Assembly: GCA_964493765.1 (NCBI GenBank)
Contig: CAZBPK010000131.1
Coordinates: 1 to 64,000 of the forward strand
DNA length: 64,000 nucleotides
DNA from: CALLMJ01 sp964493765
GTDB lineage: Bacteria > Bacteroidota > Bacteroidia > J057 > CALLMJ01
Direction of reading: 5' to 3'
Positions 1-8,441 of the stretch are shown here, in pieces (within the stretch, counting starts at the first letter, position 1; each line of letters begins with the position of its first letter). A program made the translations under genes and the position numbers. Below the pieces are notes generated by a model, which worked only from the letters and a program-made list of their open reading frames with translations, made no database searches and was not told where the DNA came from.

Positions 1-16
1 AGTGAGGGACACGCCC
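1..16 (-). repeat. Dispersed hairpin repeat, copy A (cut by window edge)
   Basis: These bases match the terminal 16 nt of the dispersed element described at 15172-15294, read in the same orientation (AGTGAGGG(A/G)CACGCCC). Only the outer end is inside the window, so its central hairpin cannot be seen. It lies 76 bp upstream of the hydroxylase gene. Confidence 0.75.
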
Positions 17-92
17 AAATCTTCATAAACAAGATTTTAATTTTTTTTCAAATAATTTTGAAAATTAGAAAATTGCTATTTATTTTGCAAAT

Positions 93-1391
93 ATGATAAA
101 CGTAGTCAAAATCGCTATTCCATTTTTCTTTGTAATGATGGCTTTAGAAATTTTTTTATTATGGAAAAAAGGAAAAATAAGTTATTACCGAGTTACTGAT
201 ACCATCAATGATTTGAGTTGTGGTGTTTCTCAACAAGTGGCTGATATTTTTATGAAACTTGTTTTGTTTGGTATTGGATATAACTTTGTTTATGAGCATT
301 GGAGTATTCCTCAACTTTTTAATTTTCATTATATTTCAAAAGATTCTTGGATTACATGGGTTTTGGTGTTTATTGCAGGTGATTTTGTTTATTATTGGTT
401 TCACCGTCATTCTCATGAAATTGCATTATTTTGGGCTTCTCATGTAGTTCATCACCAGTCTGAAGAATATAATTTAGCGGTAGCACTAAGACAAAGCATT
501 TTTCAACAGTTTTTTTCTTGGTTTTATTATTTACTATTCGCTTTTGCTGGAGTTCCTTTTGAAATGTGGTTTATTACCATGGGAATTAATTTAATTTATC
601 AATTTTGGATACATACAAGAGCTATTGGAAAATTAGGTTTTTTAGAATGGTTTATGAATACCCCTTCTCACCATAGAGTTCATCACGGAAAAGATCCCAA
701 ATATTGTGATAAAAACCATGCTGGAGTATTTATTATTTGGGATAGAATGTTTGGTACTTTTCAAGAAGAAGAAGAAGAACCTACTTACGGAATTACGGTT
801 CCTTTAAATAGTTGGAATCCTTTATGGGCAAATTTAGGGAGTTACCAATCTTTATTTAAAGAAGTAGCAAAAGCTAAAGGCTTAAAAAATAAATTTTGGG
901 TTTTATTTGGAAAACCCGGTTGGAGACCCATAGAAACTGGTGGACCCATTAACCCCGTTGAAATTGATAAATCCAATTACCATAAATACGATACTCATTT
1001 ACCCAATTCCACCATTTTTTACTTAGTTTTTCACTTTTTATTTACCCTCTTATTTTCAACTCAACTATTGGAATTAGCTACTGACTTTTTAAATAAAAAC
1101 ATGGAAATTCAATTGACTGTCGTTGGAGGTTCGTTTTTAGTACTTTTATCCTTAGCCAATTTAGGGGGTATTATGGAAAATAAAAAATGGGCTTATAAAT
1201 CCGAAATGATTAGGCATTTAAGCATCAGTGCAGGAATATTAGGTTTTATCAATGTTTATGAACCTTTTTATTTGTGGGTAGTATTGTCTATTGCTTGGGC
1301 TCTTGTTCAAATATTTTGGTTTCAATATGTATGGAAAAATAATCTTGTTCAAATTGAATATTCAACACCTTATCCTTTACCTCTAAACTAA
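93..1391 (+). CDS. Sterol desaturase / fatty acid hydroxylase family membrane protein
   Basis: A 432-residue integral membrane protein with the histidine clusters of the fatty-acid hydroxylase superfamily, whose members use a di-iron centre to hydroxylate or desaturate lipids. Visible clusters are HRHSH (residues 104-108), HVVHH (117-121) and SHHRVHH (192-198), with a further His at 209 before a conserved-looking WDRMFGTF segment. Hydrophobic stretches surround them (about 5-24, 88-103, 138-175) and a further hydrophobic region follows at about 305-420. The layout resembles alkylglycerol-monooxygenase-like bacterial members, which carry such a C-terminal extension, but the substrate cannot be told from sequence. 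The ATG at 93 follows a TATTTTGC stretch that looks like a slightly short Bacteroidota -7 box. sixA starts 6 bp after its stop, so the two are probably co-transcribed. Confidence 0.85.
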   Translation: MINVVKIAIPFFFVMMALEIFLLWKKGKISYYRVTDTINDLSCGVSQQVADIFMKLVLFGIGYNFVYEHWSIPQLFNFHYISKDSWITWVLVFIAGDFVYYWFHRHSHEIALFWASHVVHHQSEEYNLAVALRQSIFQQFFSWFYYLLFAFAGVPFEMWFITMGINLIYQFWIHTRAIGKLGFLEWFMNTPSHHRVHHGKDPKYCDKNHAGVFIIWDRMFGTFQEEEEEPTYGITVPLNSWNPLWANLGSYQSLFKEVAKAKGLKNKFWVLFGKPGWRPIETGGPINPVEIDKSNYHKYDTHLPNSTIFYLVFHFLFTLLFSTQLLELATDFLNKNMEIQLTVVGGSFLVLLSLANLGGIMENKKWAYKSEMIRHLSISAGILGFINVYEPFYLWVVLSIAWALVQIFWFQYVWKNNLVQIEYSTPYPLPLN

Positions 1392-1397
1392 ATAAAA

Positions 1398-1898
1398 ATG
1401 AAAAAATTGTTAATTATGCGACATGCCAAATCTTCATGGGATTTACCCCTTTCTGATATTCAAAGACCTTTAAACGAAAGAGGACTAAAAAATGCTCCTG
1501 AAATGGGAAAAAGAATTATGAAAAGTAAAGTAATTCCAGAAGTTATTTATAGTTCTGATGCTGTTAGAGCCTATACCACTGCTCAATTGGTGAGAGATAC
1601 CATCAATCCTGAAATTCCTATTCAAATTGAATCTAAAATATATGATTCTACTCTTCAAACTTTGTTAAAAATCATAGAAAATTTTCCAAATGATAATAAT
1701 ACTATTTTAATGATTGGACATAACCCTACTGTTTCTTTATTAGCCAATTATTTAGCAGGTGATAATATTGGATATTTTGCTACCGCTACTATTGCTTGTT
1801 TAGAATTTGATTTTGATAATTGGAATGAAATTTCTGGAAATACTGGAAAATTGATATTTTTTGATTTCCCTAAGAATGAAAATTCTCCATTTGTGTAA
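1398..1898 (+). CDS. SixA-like histidine phosphatase
   Basis: A 166-residue protein of the histidine phosphatase (phosphoglycerate-mutase-like) superfamily. The catalytic RHAKSSW motif is at residues 8-14, with the phospho-accepting His at 9, and the second conserved histidine is in IGHNP (His108). Length and the RHAKSSW form match the SixA branch, small cytosolic phosphohistidine phosphatases that in E. coli act on ArcB and phosphotransferase proteins. The target here is unknown. It starts 6 bp after the hydroxylase gene and converges on the minus-strand group ending at 2066. The 167 bp between them hold only a weak palindrome (ACTAAA-AG-TTTAGT near 2032-2045) and no gene. Confidence 0.85.
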   Translation: MKKLLIMRHAKSSWDLPLSDIQRPLNERGLKNAPEMGKRIMKSKVIPEVIYSSDAVRAYTTAQLVRDTINPEIPIQIESKIYDSTLQTLLKIIENFPNDNNTILMIGHNPTVSLLANYLAGDNIGYFATATIACLEFDFDNWNEISGNTGKLIFFDFPKNENSPFV

Positions 1899-2065
1899 AA
1901 TTTAAAAAAGGAGATACAATTAGAAAGATAGATAAAAAGATTGAAGGAAAATAAATTCTAAATTTTAATTTTGAAGACTAGAAGAATTTATCAAATTCAT
2001 GAGTTTCAATAATTAAAGTGTTTTCCATGAGACTAAAAGTTTAGTTCACGAAATTATAGAGTTAT

Positions 2066-2536
2066 TTATTTCTTTCCTCCAAACCAGCGTAAAATTCCAT
2101 CAATCCAATCGGATTTTTTTTCTTCTTTATTTTCAATTGATAAATCTTTCATTCCGTAAGTACTGATACGCATATCTTCAAAATTCTTTATGGAAAAGGT
2201 ATCATTTTTAGGGAAATGGTGCATTAATCCAATACCGGGTATTAGTAAATCATGAGACTCGTAGTCAAAATAACGAAACATGTGTTTACTGATATCTTCT
2301 AATAATTTTTTGGCTTCTTTTTGATTAATATGAAGTTTTTCAGATAAAAATTGAGCAGTTTCTGATTTGTAATCTTCTTTATAATCATAAATAAATTCTT
2401 CTCTGGGTGCAATCAATTCATTTCCAACACGAATAGCTGGATGAACCACTTTGATAAAAGTACCAACTTCAGGAATAGAAAAAACATCTAATTCGTTAAA
2501 TAACAACACCAAATAGGAAAAATATGGTTCCTCCAT
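2066..2536 (-). CDS. HU / CCDC81-like domain protein (putative)
   Basis: About 156 residues. The N-terminal part (SYLVLLFNELDVFSIPEVG, then a TFIKV strand and an ELIAPREEFIYDY segment) has the shape of the bacterial HU-CCDC81 domain: a helix, an IPGxG-type turn, and a strand ending in an 'IAPP'-like motif. A second IPGIG turn occurs near residue 115, so two diverged HU-like units are possible. In other Bacteroidota such domains often precede membrane and SPOR domains; here there is only a short Trp/Lys-rich tail. I place the start at the ATG at 2536, because the domain starts there and the gene then lies 13 bp after the upstream stop. The in-frame ATG at 2581 would overlap the upstream gene by 32 bp. 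It is the last gene of the cmk group. The family call is from motif shape only. Confidence 0.5.
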   Translation of the reverse strand: MEEPYFSYLVLLFNELDVFSIPEVGTFIKVVHPAIRVGNELIAPREEFIYDYKEDYKSETAQFLSEKLHINQKEAKKLLEDISKHMFRYFDYESHDLLIPGIGLMHHFPKNDTFSIKNFEDMRISTYGMKDLSIENKEEKKSDWIDGILRWFGGKK

Positions 2537-2549
2537 TTGACTTTTTACA

Positions 2550-4196
2550 TTAAAATAAAAATCTAAAGCCTGCGTACCCATGTATTGGAATTTCTTGATA
2601 ATATCTTAAAAGATAATATTTTTGATTGAACAAATTATTTCCGCCCAAAAAGATTTGTATATTGGGTTTCAAATTGTAACCAATATTCATATCCGCCAAA
2701 AATATTCCTTTTTGTTTAATGACAGAATTATCTAAAAAGTAACCTAAATTTATAGAACTAATGTAAGATAATCTTGAAAATAATTCTAATTTTTTGTTCA
2801 AAATATATTTAGCTTCAAGTTTTAAGCGAAAATTAGGTTGATGAAAGTTAAATTCATAATTTTCTAATTTCCAATTTTGATAATTCATTTCTAAGGATAT
2901 TTGAGCATCTTTGCGATTATTCCATTCTGTTTGAACCTCCAAACCGTAAACTTTTGATGCTTCATCATAAATACTTGTCAAATATCCCTGCTGAACCCAA
3001 CGATTCTGTATTAAATGGTCATTCATTGAACCATAAATAATCATTAAATTATTAACCTTTTTATAGTATCCTAATGCTTGAACTGAAAAATTATTTACAT
3101 TTATTTTACCGCCAGCAAATATTTTCCACGGTGTAGTTGAGGATTGTTGATTCAATTGAGATTCTATAAATGGATATAATCTTTTGGTTTCAAATAAGGT
3201 ATTCAATGTACCTTCTCCTTTTATTCCTAAAAATACTTCAACCATTTTAGGGAATACTTGATATTTTAATTCTAATTCGGGCAATAAATAACTTAAACTA
3301 TCCACTTTAGACCAATGAACCCCTAATTTTAAAATGAATTGATTAAGATTCACTAAACCGTAAGGAACCACATCAAACAAAATTCTGGAATTACTCTGAA
3401 CTTCATTTTTTAAACTAACTGATTGTATATTTCCTTGAAAACCAATGGTATAATTTTTAAAGGTGTAACTTAAATTTGGGCTTCCTATAAAGTGAAATTC
3501 TTGATTTTTCCATTTATCAGAATAAAATACTAAATTAAAAGGAATATTTGCATAAAAGCCTTCTTGAGAATTTCCATAAGTAAATTGATTGTTCCAATGA
3601 ATATAAGAAAAATTGCTTTTGATGGAATCAGAAGTTGGGGTAATTTCCATAAAAGTACTATCTCCGAAATAATTAAAAATCAATCGATGATAATTTAATT
3701 TTGAAGTAAAACTCATGTTTTCTTTATGCCAACCTCCATGAACCCCCAAATTCATTAAATTTCTTTGAGCATTAGGTACATAATTTTGAAATAACCCATT
3801 ATACTCACCTGTAAAACCCCAATCTAAGTTTGCATTTCTACCTTGGTTAAAATTGAACAGTAAATGAGGTTGTAATAAAGATGAAAAACTCAATTTTGCA
3901 TATCCTTGATACAATTTTTCTAAGGTTGGTTTTTGGAGCCCTTCCACTTTTAAAGTAGGCTGAATCATTTTGGGTTGATGTTGAAAACTATCAGAAGCAT
4001 ACTGATAGGGTAATTTGGGTGGTAACGTAAGGTTGATTTTAGGAAAATCAACCTTAAATTTTTGGCTTTCAGGCAACCATTCATTTCTTTCTAACTCTAA
4101 AACTAATGAATCTTGACCTTTCATAGGGTCATTTTGAGAATAAAGAAAAGAAATGTTTAAAATAAATAACAGAATATTAAGAATGTATTTTTTCAT
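2550..4196 (-). CDS. Outer-membrane beta-barrel protein, TonB-receptor-like
   Basis: 548 residues with an N-terminal signal peptide (MKKYILNILLFILNISFLYS, residues 1-20). A long series of alternating hydrophobic/polar strands rich in aromatic residues follows. The C-terminal segment (LGGNNLFNQKYYLLRYYQE and a final Phe) resembles the last strands of TonB-dependent receptors and is compatible with BAM-dependent insertion. No carboxypeptidase-like N-terminal domain, TonB box or plug domain is evident, and the protein is short for a full receptor, so it may be a plug-less barrel or a diverged receptor. It overlaps the end of cmk by 20 bp, showing translational coupling with an unrelated cytosolic enzyme. 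Its ligand is unknown. Confidence 0.65.
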   Translation of the reverse strand: MKKYILNILLFILNISFLYSQNDPMKGQDSLVLELERNEWLPESQKFKVDFPKINLTLPPKLPYQYASDSFQHQPKMIQPTLKVEGLQKPTLEKLYQGYAKLSFSSLLQPHLLFNFNQGRNANLDWGFTGEYNGLFQNYVPNAQRNLMNLGVHGGWHKENMSFTSKLNYHRLIFNYFGDSTFMEITPTSDSIKSNFSYIHWNNQFTYGNSQEGFYANIPFNLVFYSDKWKNQEFHFIGSPNLSYTFKNYTIGFQGNIQSVSLKNEVQSNSRILFDVVPYGLVNLNQFILKLGVHWSKVDSLSYLLPELELKYQVFPKMVEVFLGIKGEGTLNTLFETKRLYPFIESQLNQQSSTTPWKIFAGGKINVNNFSVQALGYYKKVNNLMIIYGSMNDHLIQNRWVQQGYLTSIYDEASKVYGLEVQTEWNNRKDAQISLEMNYQNWKLENYEFNFHQPNFRLKLEAKYILNKKLELFSRLSYISSINLGYFLDNSVIKQKGIFLADMNIGYNLKPNIQIFLGGNNLFNQKYYLLRYYQEIPIHGYAGFRFLF

Positions 4197-4845
4197 AGGC
4201 TAATTCTAAAACTTTATTTACTTGATTTTCAATGGTTAAATTAGAGGTATCTAAAATAATGGCATCATCAGCTTTTTTTAAGGGTCCTTCTTTTCTGTTC
4301 ATATCTTGATAATCTCTTTCCATTAAATTTAAACGGATTTCTTCTTCAGTCATAATAATATTCATAGTTTGAAGTTCATCATATCTCCTTTTCACTCGTG
4401 CCTCCATGGAAGCTTGCATAAAAATTTTAAGTTCTGCGTTTGGAAATACAACCGTACCAATATCTCTACCATCCATAACAATACCTTTATTTAAGCCCAT
4501 TTCTTGTTGCTGCTTCACTAAATGCTTTCTAACATTTTTTAATGCACTCAGTTGACTAACATTTTCATTCACTACTTTAGTTCTAATCCATTGATAAACA
4601 GGTTGTTCATTTAAAAAAATTTGGGGTTGTCCTTCTACTTTAATAAATCGTAATTGAATTTGATTTAATAACTCATCAGATGGCTCTTGAAATGGAATTT
4701 GATGAGTAATAAAGTAATAGGTAACTGCACGATACATCGCCCCTGTATCAATAAAAACATAATCTAATGCTTTCGCTACTAATTTAGCTGTAGTGCTTTT
4801 ACCACAACCTGCATATCCATCAATAGCAATAATGATTTTTTTCAA
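4177..4845 (-). CDS. cmk: Cytidylate kinase
   Basis: CMP/dCMP kinase: transfers phosphate from ATP to CMP or dCMP in pyrimidine nucleotide salvage. Visible motifs are the P-loop GYAGCGKST near the N-terminus, DTGAMYRAV, and MDGRDIGTVVFPNA, all characteristic of bacterial Cmk. I place the start at the TTG at 4845, giving MKKIIIAIDG, the usual N-terminus of this family, and about 222 residues. There is no in-frame ATG before the P-loop. A further TTG at 4863 lies inside a -7 promoter box (4861-4868) and so would not be in the transcript. It heads a three-gene overlapping set with the barrel protein and the HU-like protein. Confidence 0.93.
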   Translation of the reverse strand: MKKIIIAIDGYAGCGKSTTAKLVAKALDYVFIDTGAMYRAVTYYFITHQIPFQEPSDELLNQIQLRFIKVEGQPQIFLNEQPVYQWIRTKVVNENVSQLSALKNVRKHLVKQQQEMGLNKGIVMDGRDIGTVVFPNAELKIFMQASMEARVKRRYDELQTMNIIMTEEEIRLNLMERDYQDMNRKEGPLKKADDAIILDTSNLTIENQVNKVLELAYEKIHS

Positions 4846-4860
4846 GTGTTTACTTTTTTG

Positions 4861-4868
4861 CAAAAATA
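4861..4868 (-). promoter_or_regulatory. -7 promoter box (TATTTTTG) for cmk
   Basis: On the minus strand this reads TATTTTTG, matching the Bacteroidota -7 consensus TAnnTTTG, 15 nt upstream of the proposed TTG start of cmk. No good TTTG -33 element is present at the expected distance. The remainder of the 306-bp gap up to 5151 holds no gene or clear structure. Confidence 0.5.
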
Positions 4869-5151
4869 CTTACCAATTTTTTTGGTTAGTGATAAAACTT
4901 TTCCCAAATAACGAATTTTGATGAATTCATTTGTGAATAAATATAAACTTTCTTGAAAAACCATAAAGCGTATCTAACTAAGATTTGTCAAATCTACTTA
5001 GACAAAATAAGAAAAATTTATGAATGTCCCTTTCATCATACAAAGTTATCAGTTTATTAAAAATTTAATTCAATGAGATACAAAGCAAAAACTCATTTTC
5101 TTTAAAACATTACAAACAAAATCTTTGTTTATTTTGCGTTCTCAATTTAAA

Positions 5152-6123
5152 ATGAAGTTTTTAATTATTCAAACAGCATTTATTGGTGATGTAGTTTTGG
5201 CTTTACCTATAGCACAAGTATTGAAAAAATATATAAATTCCTCTGAAATTCATTTTCTGATTCGTAATGGTAATGAAAATTTATTGCTAAATCATCCTGA
5301 TATTAGTAAAGTTTGGATTTGGAATAAAAAAGAAAAAATGGGTTCAGCAAAAAGATTAATTCAAAATTTTCGTCAAGAAAAATTTGACTGGATTATAAAT
5401 CCTCACCGATTTGCTTCTTCAGGTATATTTACCATTTTTTCCAATGCTCATAAAACTGTTGGATTTAACAAAAATCCTTTCTCAATGTTTTACACTTACA
5501 AAAAAACTCACCTTATTCAAAAAGGAATTCATGAAGTACAAAGAAATTTAAGTTTATTAGAACCTATAATTGGAAAATTTCCTGATATGGAAAGACCCAA
5601 ATTATATCCTTCCGATGAAGATTTTCAAAAAGTTAAAATCTACCAAAATGAACCTTATGTAGTTTTAGCACCCGCATCGGTTTGGTTTACGAAACAATGG
5701 GAAGTAGAAAATTGGATATTATTAGCGAAAAAATTATCAGAAAAATACAAAGTTTATGTAGTGGGTGGACCCGGAGATAAAGAATTAGGAGAAAAAGTAA
5801 AAAGTTCAAATACGAAGATAGAAAATTTATGTGGTCAATTAAGTTTTTTACAAACTGCTGCATTAATGAAAAATGCTTTTAGGGTATGGGTAAACGATAG
5901 TGCACCATTACATTTTGCTTCTGCAATGAATGCACCCGTAACAGCAATTTTTTGTTCTACTACTCCTAATTTTGGTTTTTATCCATTAAGTGATGAAACA
6001 ACAATACTTTCCGATGAAAATTTACCTTGTAAACCCTGTGGGTTGCATGGTAAAAAAGCCTGCCCTCAAAAACACTTTTTGTGTAGTAAAAATATCACTG
6101 TAGAAAAAGCCTTACACTTTTAA
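5152..6123 (+). CDS. Glycosyltransferase family 9 (heptosyltransferase-like)
   Basis: About 323 residues in the GT9/heptosyltransferase fold. The N-terminus MKFLIIQTAFIGDVVLALPI contains the family's IGDVV motif, and the C-terminal half contains VNDSAPLHFASAM and a PCGLHGKKACPQ cysteine-rich segment typical of WaaF/WaaC-like proteins. Such enzymes add heptose or related sugars to the lipopolysaccharide core on the cytoplasmic face of the inner membrane. I choose the ATG at 5152; the open frame extends upstream to 5125, but the extra residues are outside the fold and overlap a likely promoter (TATTTTGC at about 5130). folP follows after 3 bp, so the two form an operon. A heptose-pathway phosphatase (gmhB) occurs elsewhere in this window, which fits a heptose substrate but does not prove it. 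Confidence 0.85.
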   Translation: MKFLIIQTAFIGDVVLALPIAQVLKKYINSSEIHFLIRNGNENLLLNHPDISKVWIWNKKEKMGSAKRLIQNFRQEKFDWIINPHRFASSGIFTIFSNAHKTVGFNKNPFSMFYTYKKTHLIQKGIHEVQRNLSLLEPIIGKFPDMERPKLYPSDEDFQKVKIYQNEPYVVLAPASVWFTKQWEVENWILLAKKLSEKYKVYVVGGPGDKELGEKVKSSNTKIENLCGQLSFLQTAALMKNAFRVWVNDSAPLHFASAMNAPVTAIFCSTTPNFGFYPLSDETTILSDENLPCKPCGLHGKKACPQKHFLCSKNITVEKALHF

Positions 6124-6126
6124 TTC

Positions 6127-6966
6127 ATGTATCCAATTTATTCTGCGAATACAAAATGGTTAGATTTTTCCCAATTTTATATTATGGGAATTTTGAATAT
6201 TACTCCTGATTCTTTTTCTGATGGTGGAAGCTATTTCGCTTTCAATCAGCAAATTGAAAAGTTTGAAAAATTAATTCAAGAAGGAGCAAAAATTATTGAT
6301 ATTGGTGGACAATCCACTAGACCCTATGCACAGCGTTTTTCTTCGGAAGAGGAATGGTCTAGAATTGAACCCATTTTGAATTGGGCTTATCATAACTGTC
6401 CTAAAAATATTTTGGTTTCTGTGGATACTTTTTACCCAGAAGTGGCTCAAAAATCTTTGGATTTAGGAGCAAACATTGTAAATGATGTTCTTGGTGAAGA
6501 ATTTGTGAAAATGATACAATTATGTAAGCAATACCAAGCAAGTTATGTATTAATGCATTCCAAAGGGAATCCCCAAACGATGCAAATTAATCCTACTTAT
6601 GAGGATGTCGTTCATGAAGTTTATCAATTTTTTTTAGAGAAGTTAAAAATTGCTTATCAATTAGAATTTTACGAAATTATTTTAGATTTAGGATTCGGTT
6701 TTGGAAAAACTCTTGAGCATAACTATCAATTATTCAGTCATATAGAATTATTTCAGAATTTGAATTTACCAATTTTAGCAGGAATTTCTCGTAAATCTAT
6801 GATCAGTAAATTTTTTCAAGAATCGTGGAAAGAATTAATTCCCATTCAAGAAAGTTTGCATTATGAACTAATACAAAAGGAAATAAATATTTTGCGTGTA
6901 CATGAACCCATGTGGGTAAAAAAGAATTATGAACTTTTCCAATGGAGAAAAAAATTGGATATATAG
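6127..6966 (+). CDS. folP: Dihydropteroate synthase
   Basis: 279 residues with the full set of DHPS signatures: GILNITPDSFSDGG near residue 21, DIGGQSTRP (pterin/pABA loop), a VNDV segment, LDLGFGFGKT and GISRKSM. It condenses p-aminobenzoate with dihydropterin pyrophosphate in folate synthesis and is the sulfonamide target. It sits 3 bp downstream of the GT9 gene. The stop codon is followed after only 4 bp by dispersed repeat copy B, which is therefore probably in its 3' untranslated region. Confidence 0.95.
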   Translation: MYPIYSANTKWLDFSQFYIMGILNITPDSFSDGGSYFAFNQQIEKFEKLIQEGAKIIDIGGQSTRPYAQRFSSEEEWSRIEPILNWAYHNCPKNILVSVDTFYPEVAQKSLDLGANIVNDVLGEEFVKMIQLCKQYQASYVLMHSKGNPQTMQINPTYEDVVHEVYQFFLEKLKIAYQLEFYEIILDLGFGFGKTLEHNYQLFSHIELFQNLNLPILAGISRKSMISKFFQESWKELIPIQESLHYELIQKEINILRVHEPMWVKKNYELFQWRKKLDI

Positions 6967-6970
6967 AGTA

Positions 6971-7095
6971 GGGCGTGTCCCTTGCTCCGCTGCGGGTCGG
7001 GCTGTTTCGGGCTTCGCTGTTCGCTTCGGCAATCCTTTTTCTACTTTTTTCAAAAGTAGAAAAAGGCAGTGCTAAACCCTTCACATCCCTCACGC
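6971..7095 (+). repeat. Dispersed hairpin repeat, copy B
   Basis: A 125-bp element running from GGGCGTGTCCC to CCCTCACGC. The centre is a perfect 15-bp inverted repeat (CCTTTTTCTACTTTT / AAAAGTAGAAAAAGG, loop TTC) flanked by the conserved CGGCAAT and CAGTGC. The left arm is of the TTCGCTGTTCGCTTCGG subtype, shared with copies D, E and F. It begins 4 bp after the folP stop and lies upstream of the ftsW promoter. Confidence 0.95.
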
Positions 7096-7275
7096 TTATC
7101 CCCAAGAAGGTCTTGAAAAATTCCAATCTAGAATTATAAAAAATTCCACAACTCAAAATTCTTAAAATTCCATTTTGTTTAAAAAAAATTAACAATTAAG
7201 TTTCTTAAATCCAATTGATTACACAAATCGATAGTTACTTAATTAAATAAATAGTATAATGTAAATTTCAAACTT

Positions 7276-7283
7276 TATTTTTG
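7276..7283 (+). promoter_or_regulatory. -7 promoter box (TATTTTTG) for the ftsW cluster
   Basis: TATTTTTG matches TAnnTTTG and is followed by C, as in several other promoters in this window. It lies 9 nt before the ATG of ftsW, so the transcript would have almost no leader. It separates the division cluster from folP and repeat copy B. No clear -33 TTTG is seen. Confidence 0.55.
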
Positions 7284-7292
7284 CATTGTTAT

Positions 7293-8438
7293 ATGGAGAC
7301 ATTTACACTTTGGATTGAAAAGCACTTAAGGGGTGATAAAATTATTTGGTTAGTAGTTTTTTTATTAGGATTAATTAGTCTTTTAGCGGTTTATAGTTCA
7401 ACTTCTGCATTAGCCTTTCGCTACCAAGGAGGAAATACAGAATATTATTTTTTAAAACACTTTTTTTTATTACTTGCTTCCTTTTTAGTGATGTTTGTAG
7501 TTCATCAATTTGACTATAAATTCTTTTCCAAAATTAGTTTTTTGCTTTTGTTAATCTCTGTGATTTTGCTGTTATACACTTTGCTTCAAGGAGACCAATA
7601 CGAAATTAATGATGCTCAAAGATGGATAACTTTGTTTGGCCAATCTTTTCAAGCATCAGACCTAGCAAAATTTTCTTTAATTGTTTATTTAGCTAGAGTA
7701 CTCACTGAAAAACAAGATTTTATCAAAGATTTTAATAAAAGTTTTTTACCTATTATTATTTTTGTTTCTATTATTTGCGGATTAATTGCACCCGCCAACT
7801 TGAGTACGGCTATTTTATTATTTACCTGTAGTTTGATTTTAATGTTTATAGCTGGTATAAGCATTCGTTATCTTGCTACCTTAATAATCATTGGTTTTGT
7901 GGGTATAATGATTTTAATGTTTACTGTAAAAAGAGGTGAAACATGGAGAAATCGTTTAAGAGATTATGTGGAGAGAATTAGTTCAACAGATTATGAGCCC
8001 AATTACCAAACAGAACAAGCCAATATTGCTATTTCTACTGGTGGAATTTTTGGTAAAGGAGTGGGGAAAAGTGTACAGAGAAATTTTCTTCCTCACCCTT
8101 ACTCAGATTTTATTTTTGCAATTATTCTAGAAGAATATGGTCTAGTAGGTGGATTAATCATTTTGGGGTTGTACTTTGTTTTGTTGTTCAGAAGTTTAGC
8201 GATCATTACCGTTTCTAAAACTTTTGGTGCACTTTTGGCAGCAGGTCTTTCATTTTTAATAGTTATTCAAGCATTGATAAATATGGGAGTAACTGTTGGA
8301 ATACTGCCTGTAACGGGTCTGCCCCTCCCTTTGATTAGTATGGGTGGTACCTCTTTGTTATTCACTGGAGTTTCCATTGGGGTCATTCTAAGCGTGAGTA
8401 GAGCTGCATTAACTGAAAATCAACTATCTAACTCATAA
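7293..8438 (+). CDS. ftsW: SEDS-family peptidoglycan glycosyltransferase FtsW
   Basis: About 381 residues with roughly ten hydrophobic segments and the SEDS-family signatures: an early LAVYSSTSALAFR segment, HQFDYKFF, and the C-terminal region with PHPYSDFIFAIILEEYG and LPLPLISMGGTSLL. FtsW polymerises septal peptidoglycan from lipid II together with a class B PBP. I assign FtsW rather than RodA from the gene's place before murG-murC-ftsQ-ftsA-ftsZ. The ATG at 7293 is preferred over a TTG at 7281 that lies within the promoter's -7 box. murG starts 3 bp downstream. Confidence 0.93.
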   Translation: METFTLWIEKHLRGDKIIWLVVFLLGLISLLAVYSSTSALAFRYQGGNTEYYFLKHFFLLLASFLVMFVVHQFDYKFFSKISFLLLLISVILLLYTLLQGDQYEINDAQRWITLFGQSFQASDLAKFSLIVYLARVLTEKQDFIKDFNKSFLPIIIFVSIICGLIAPANLSTAILLFTCSLILMFIAGISIRYLATLIIIGFVGIMILMFTVKRGETWRNRLRDYVERISSTDYEPNYQTEQANIAISTGGIFGKGVGKSVQRNFLPHPYSDFIFAIILEEYGLVGGLIILGLYFVLLFRSLAIITVSKTFGALLAAGLSFLIVIQALINMGVTVGILPVTGLPLPLISMGGTSLLFTGVSIGVILSVSRAALTENQLSNS

Positions 8439-8441
8439 TTT

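Noticed and set aside
6803..7195. Antisense open frames across the folP end and repeat copy B
   Set aside because: They lie over a conserved gene and a non-coding repeat; no recognisable protein.
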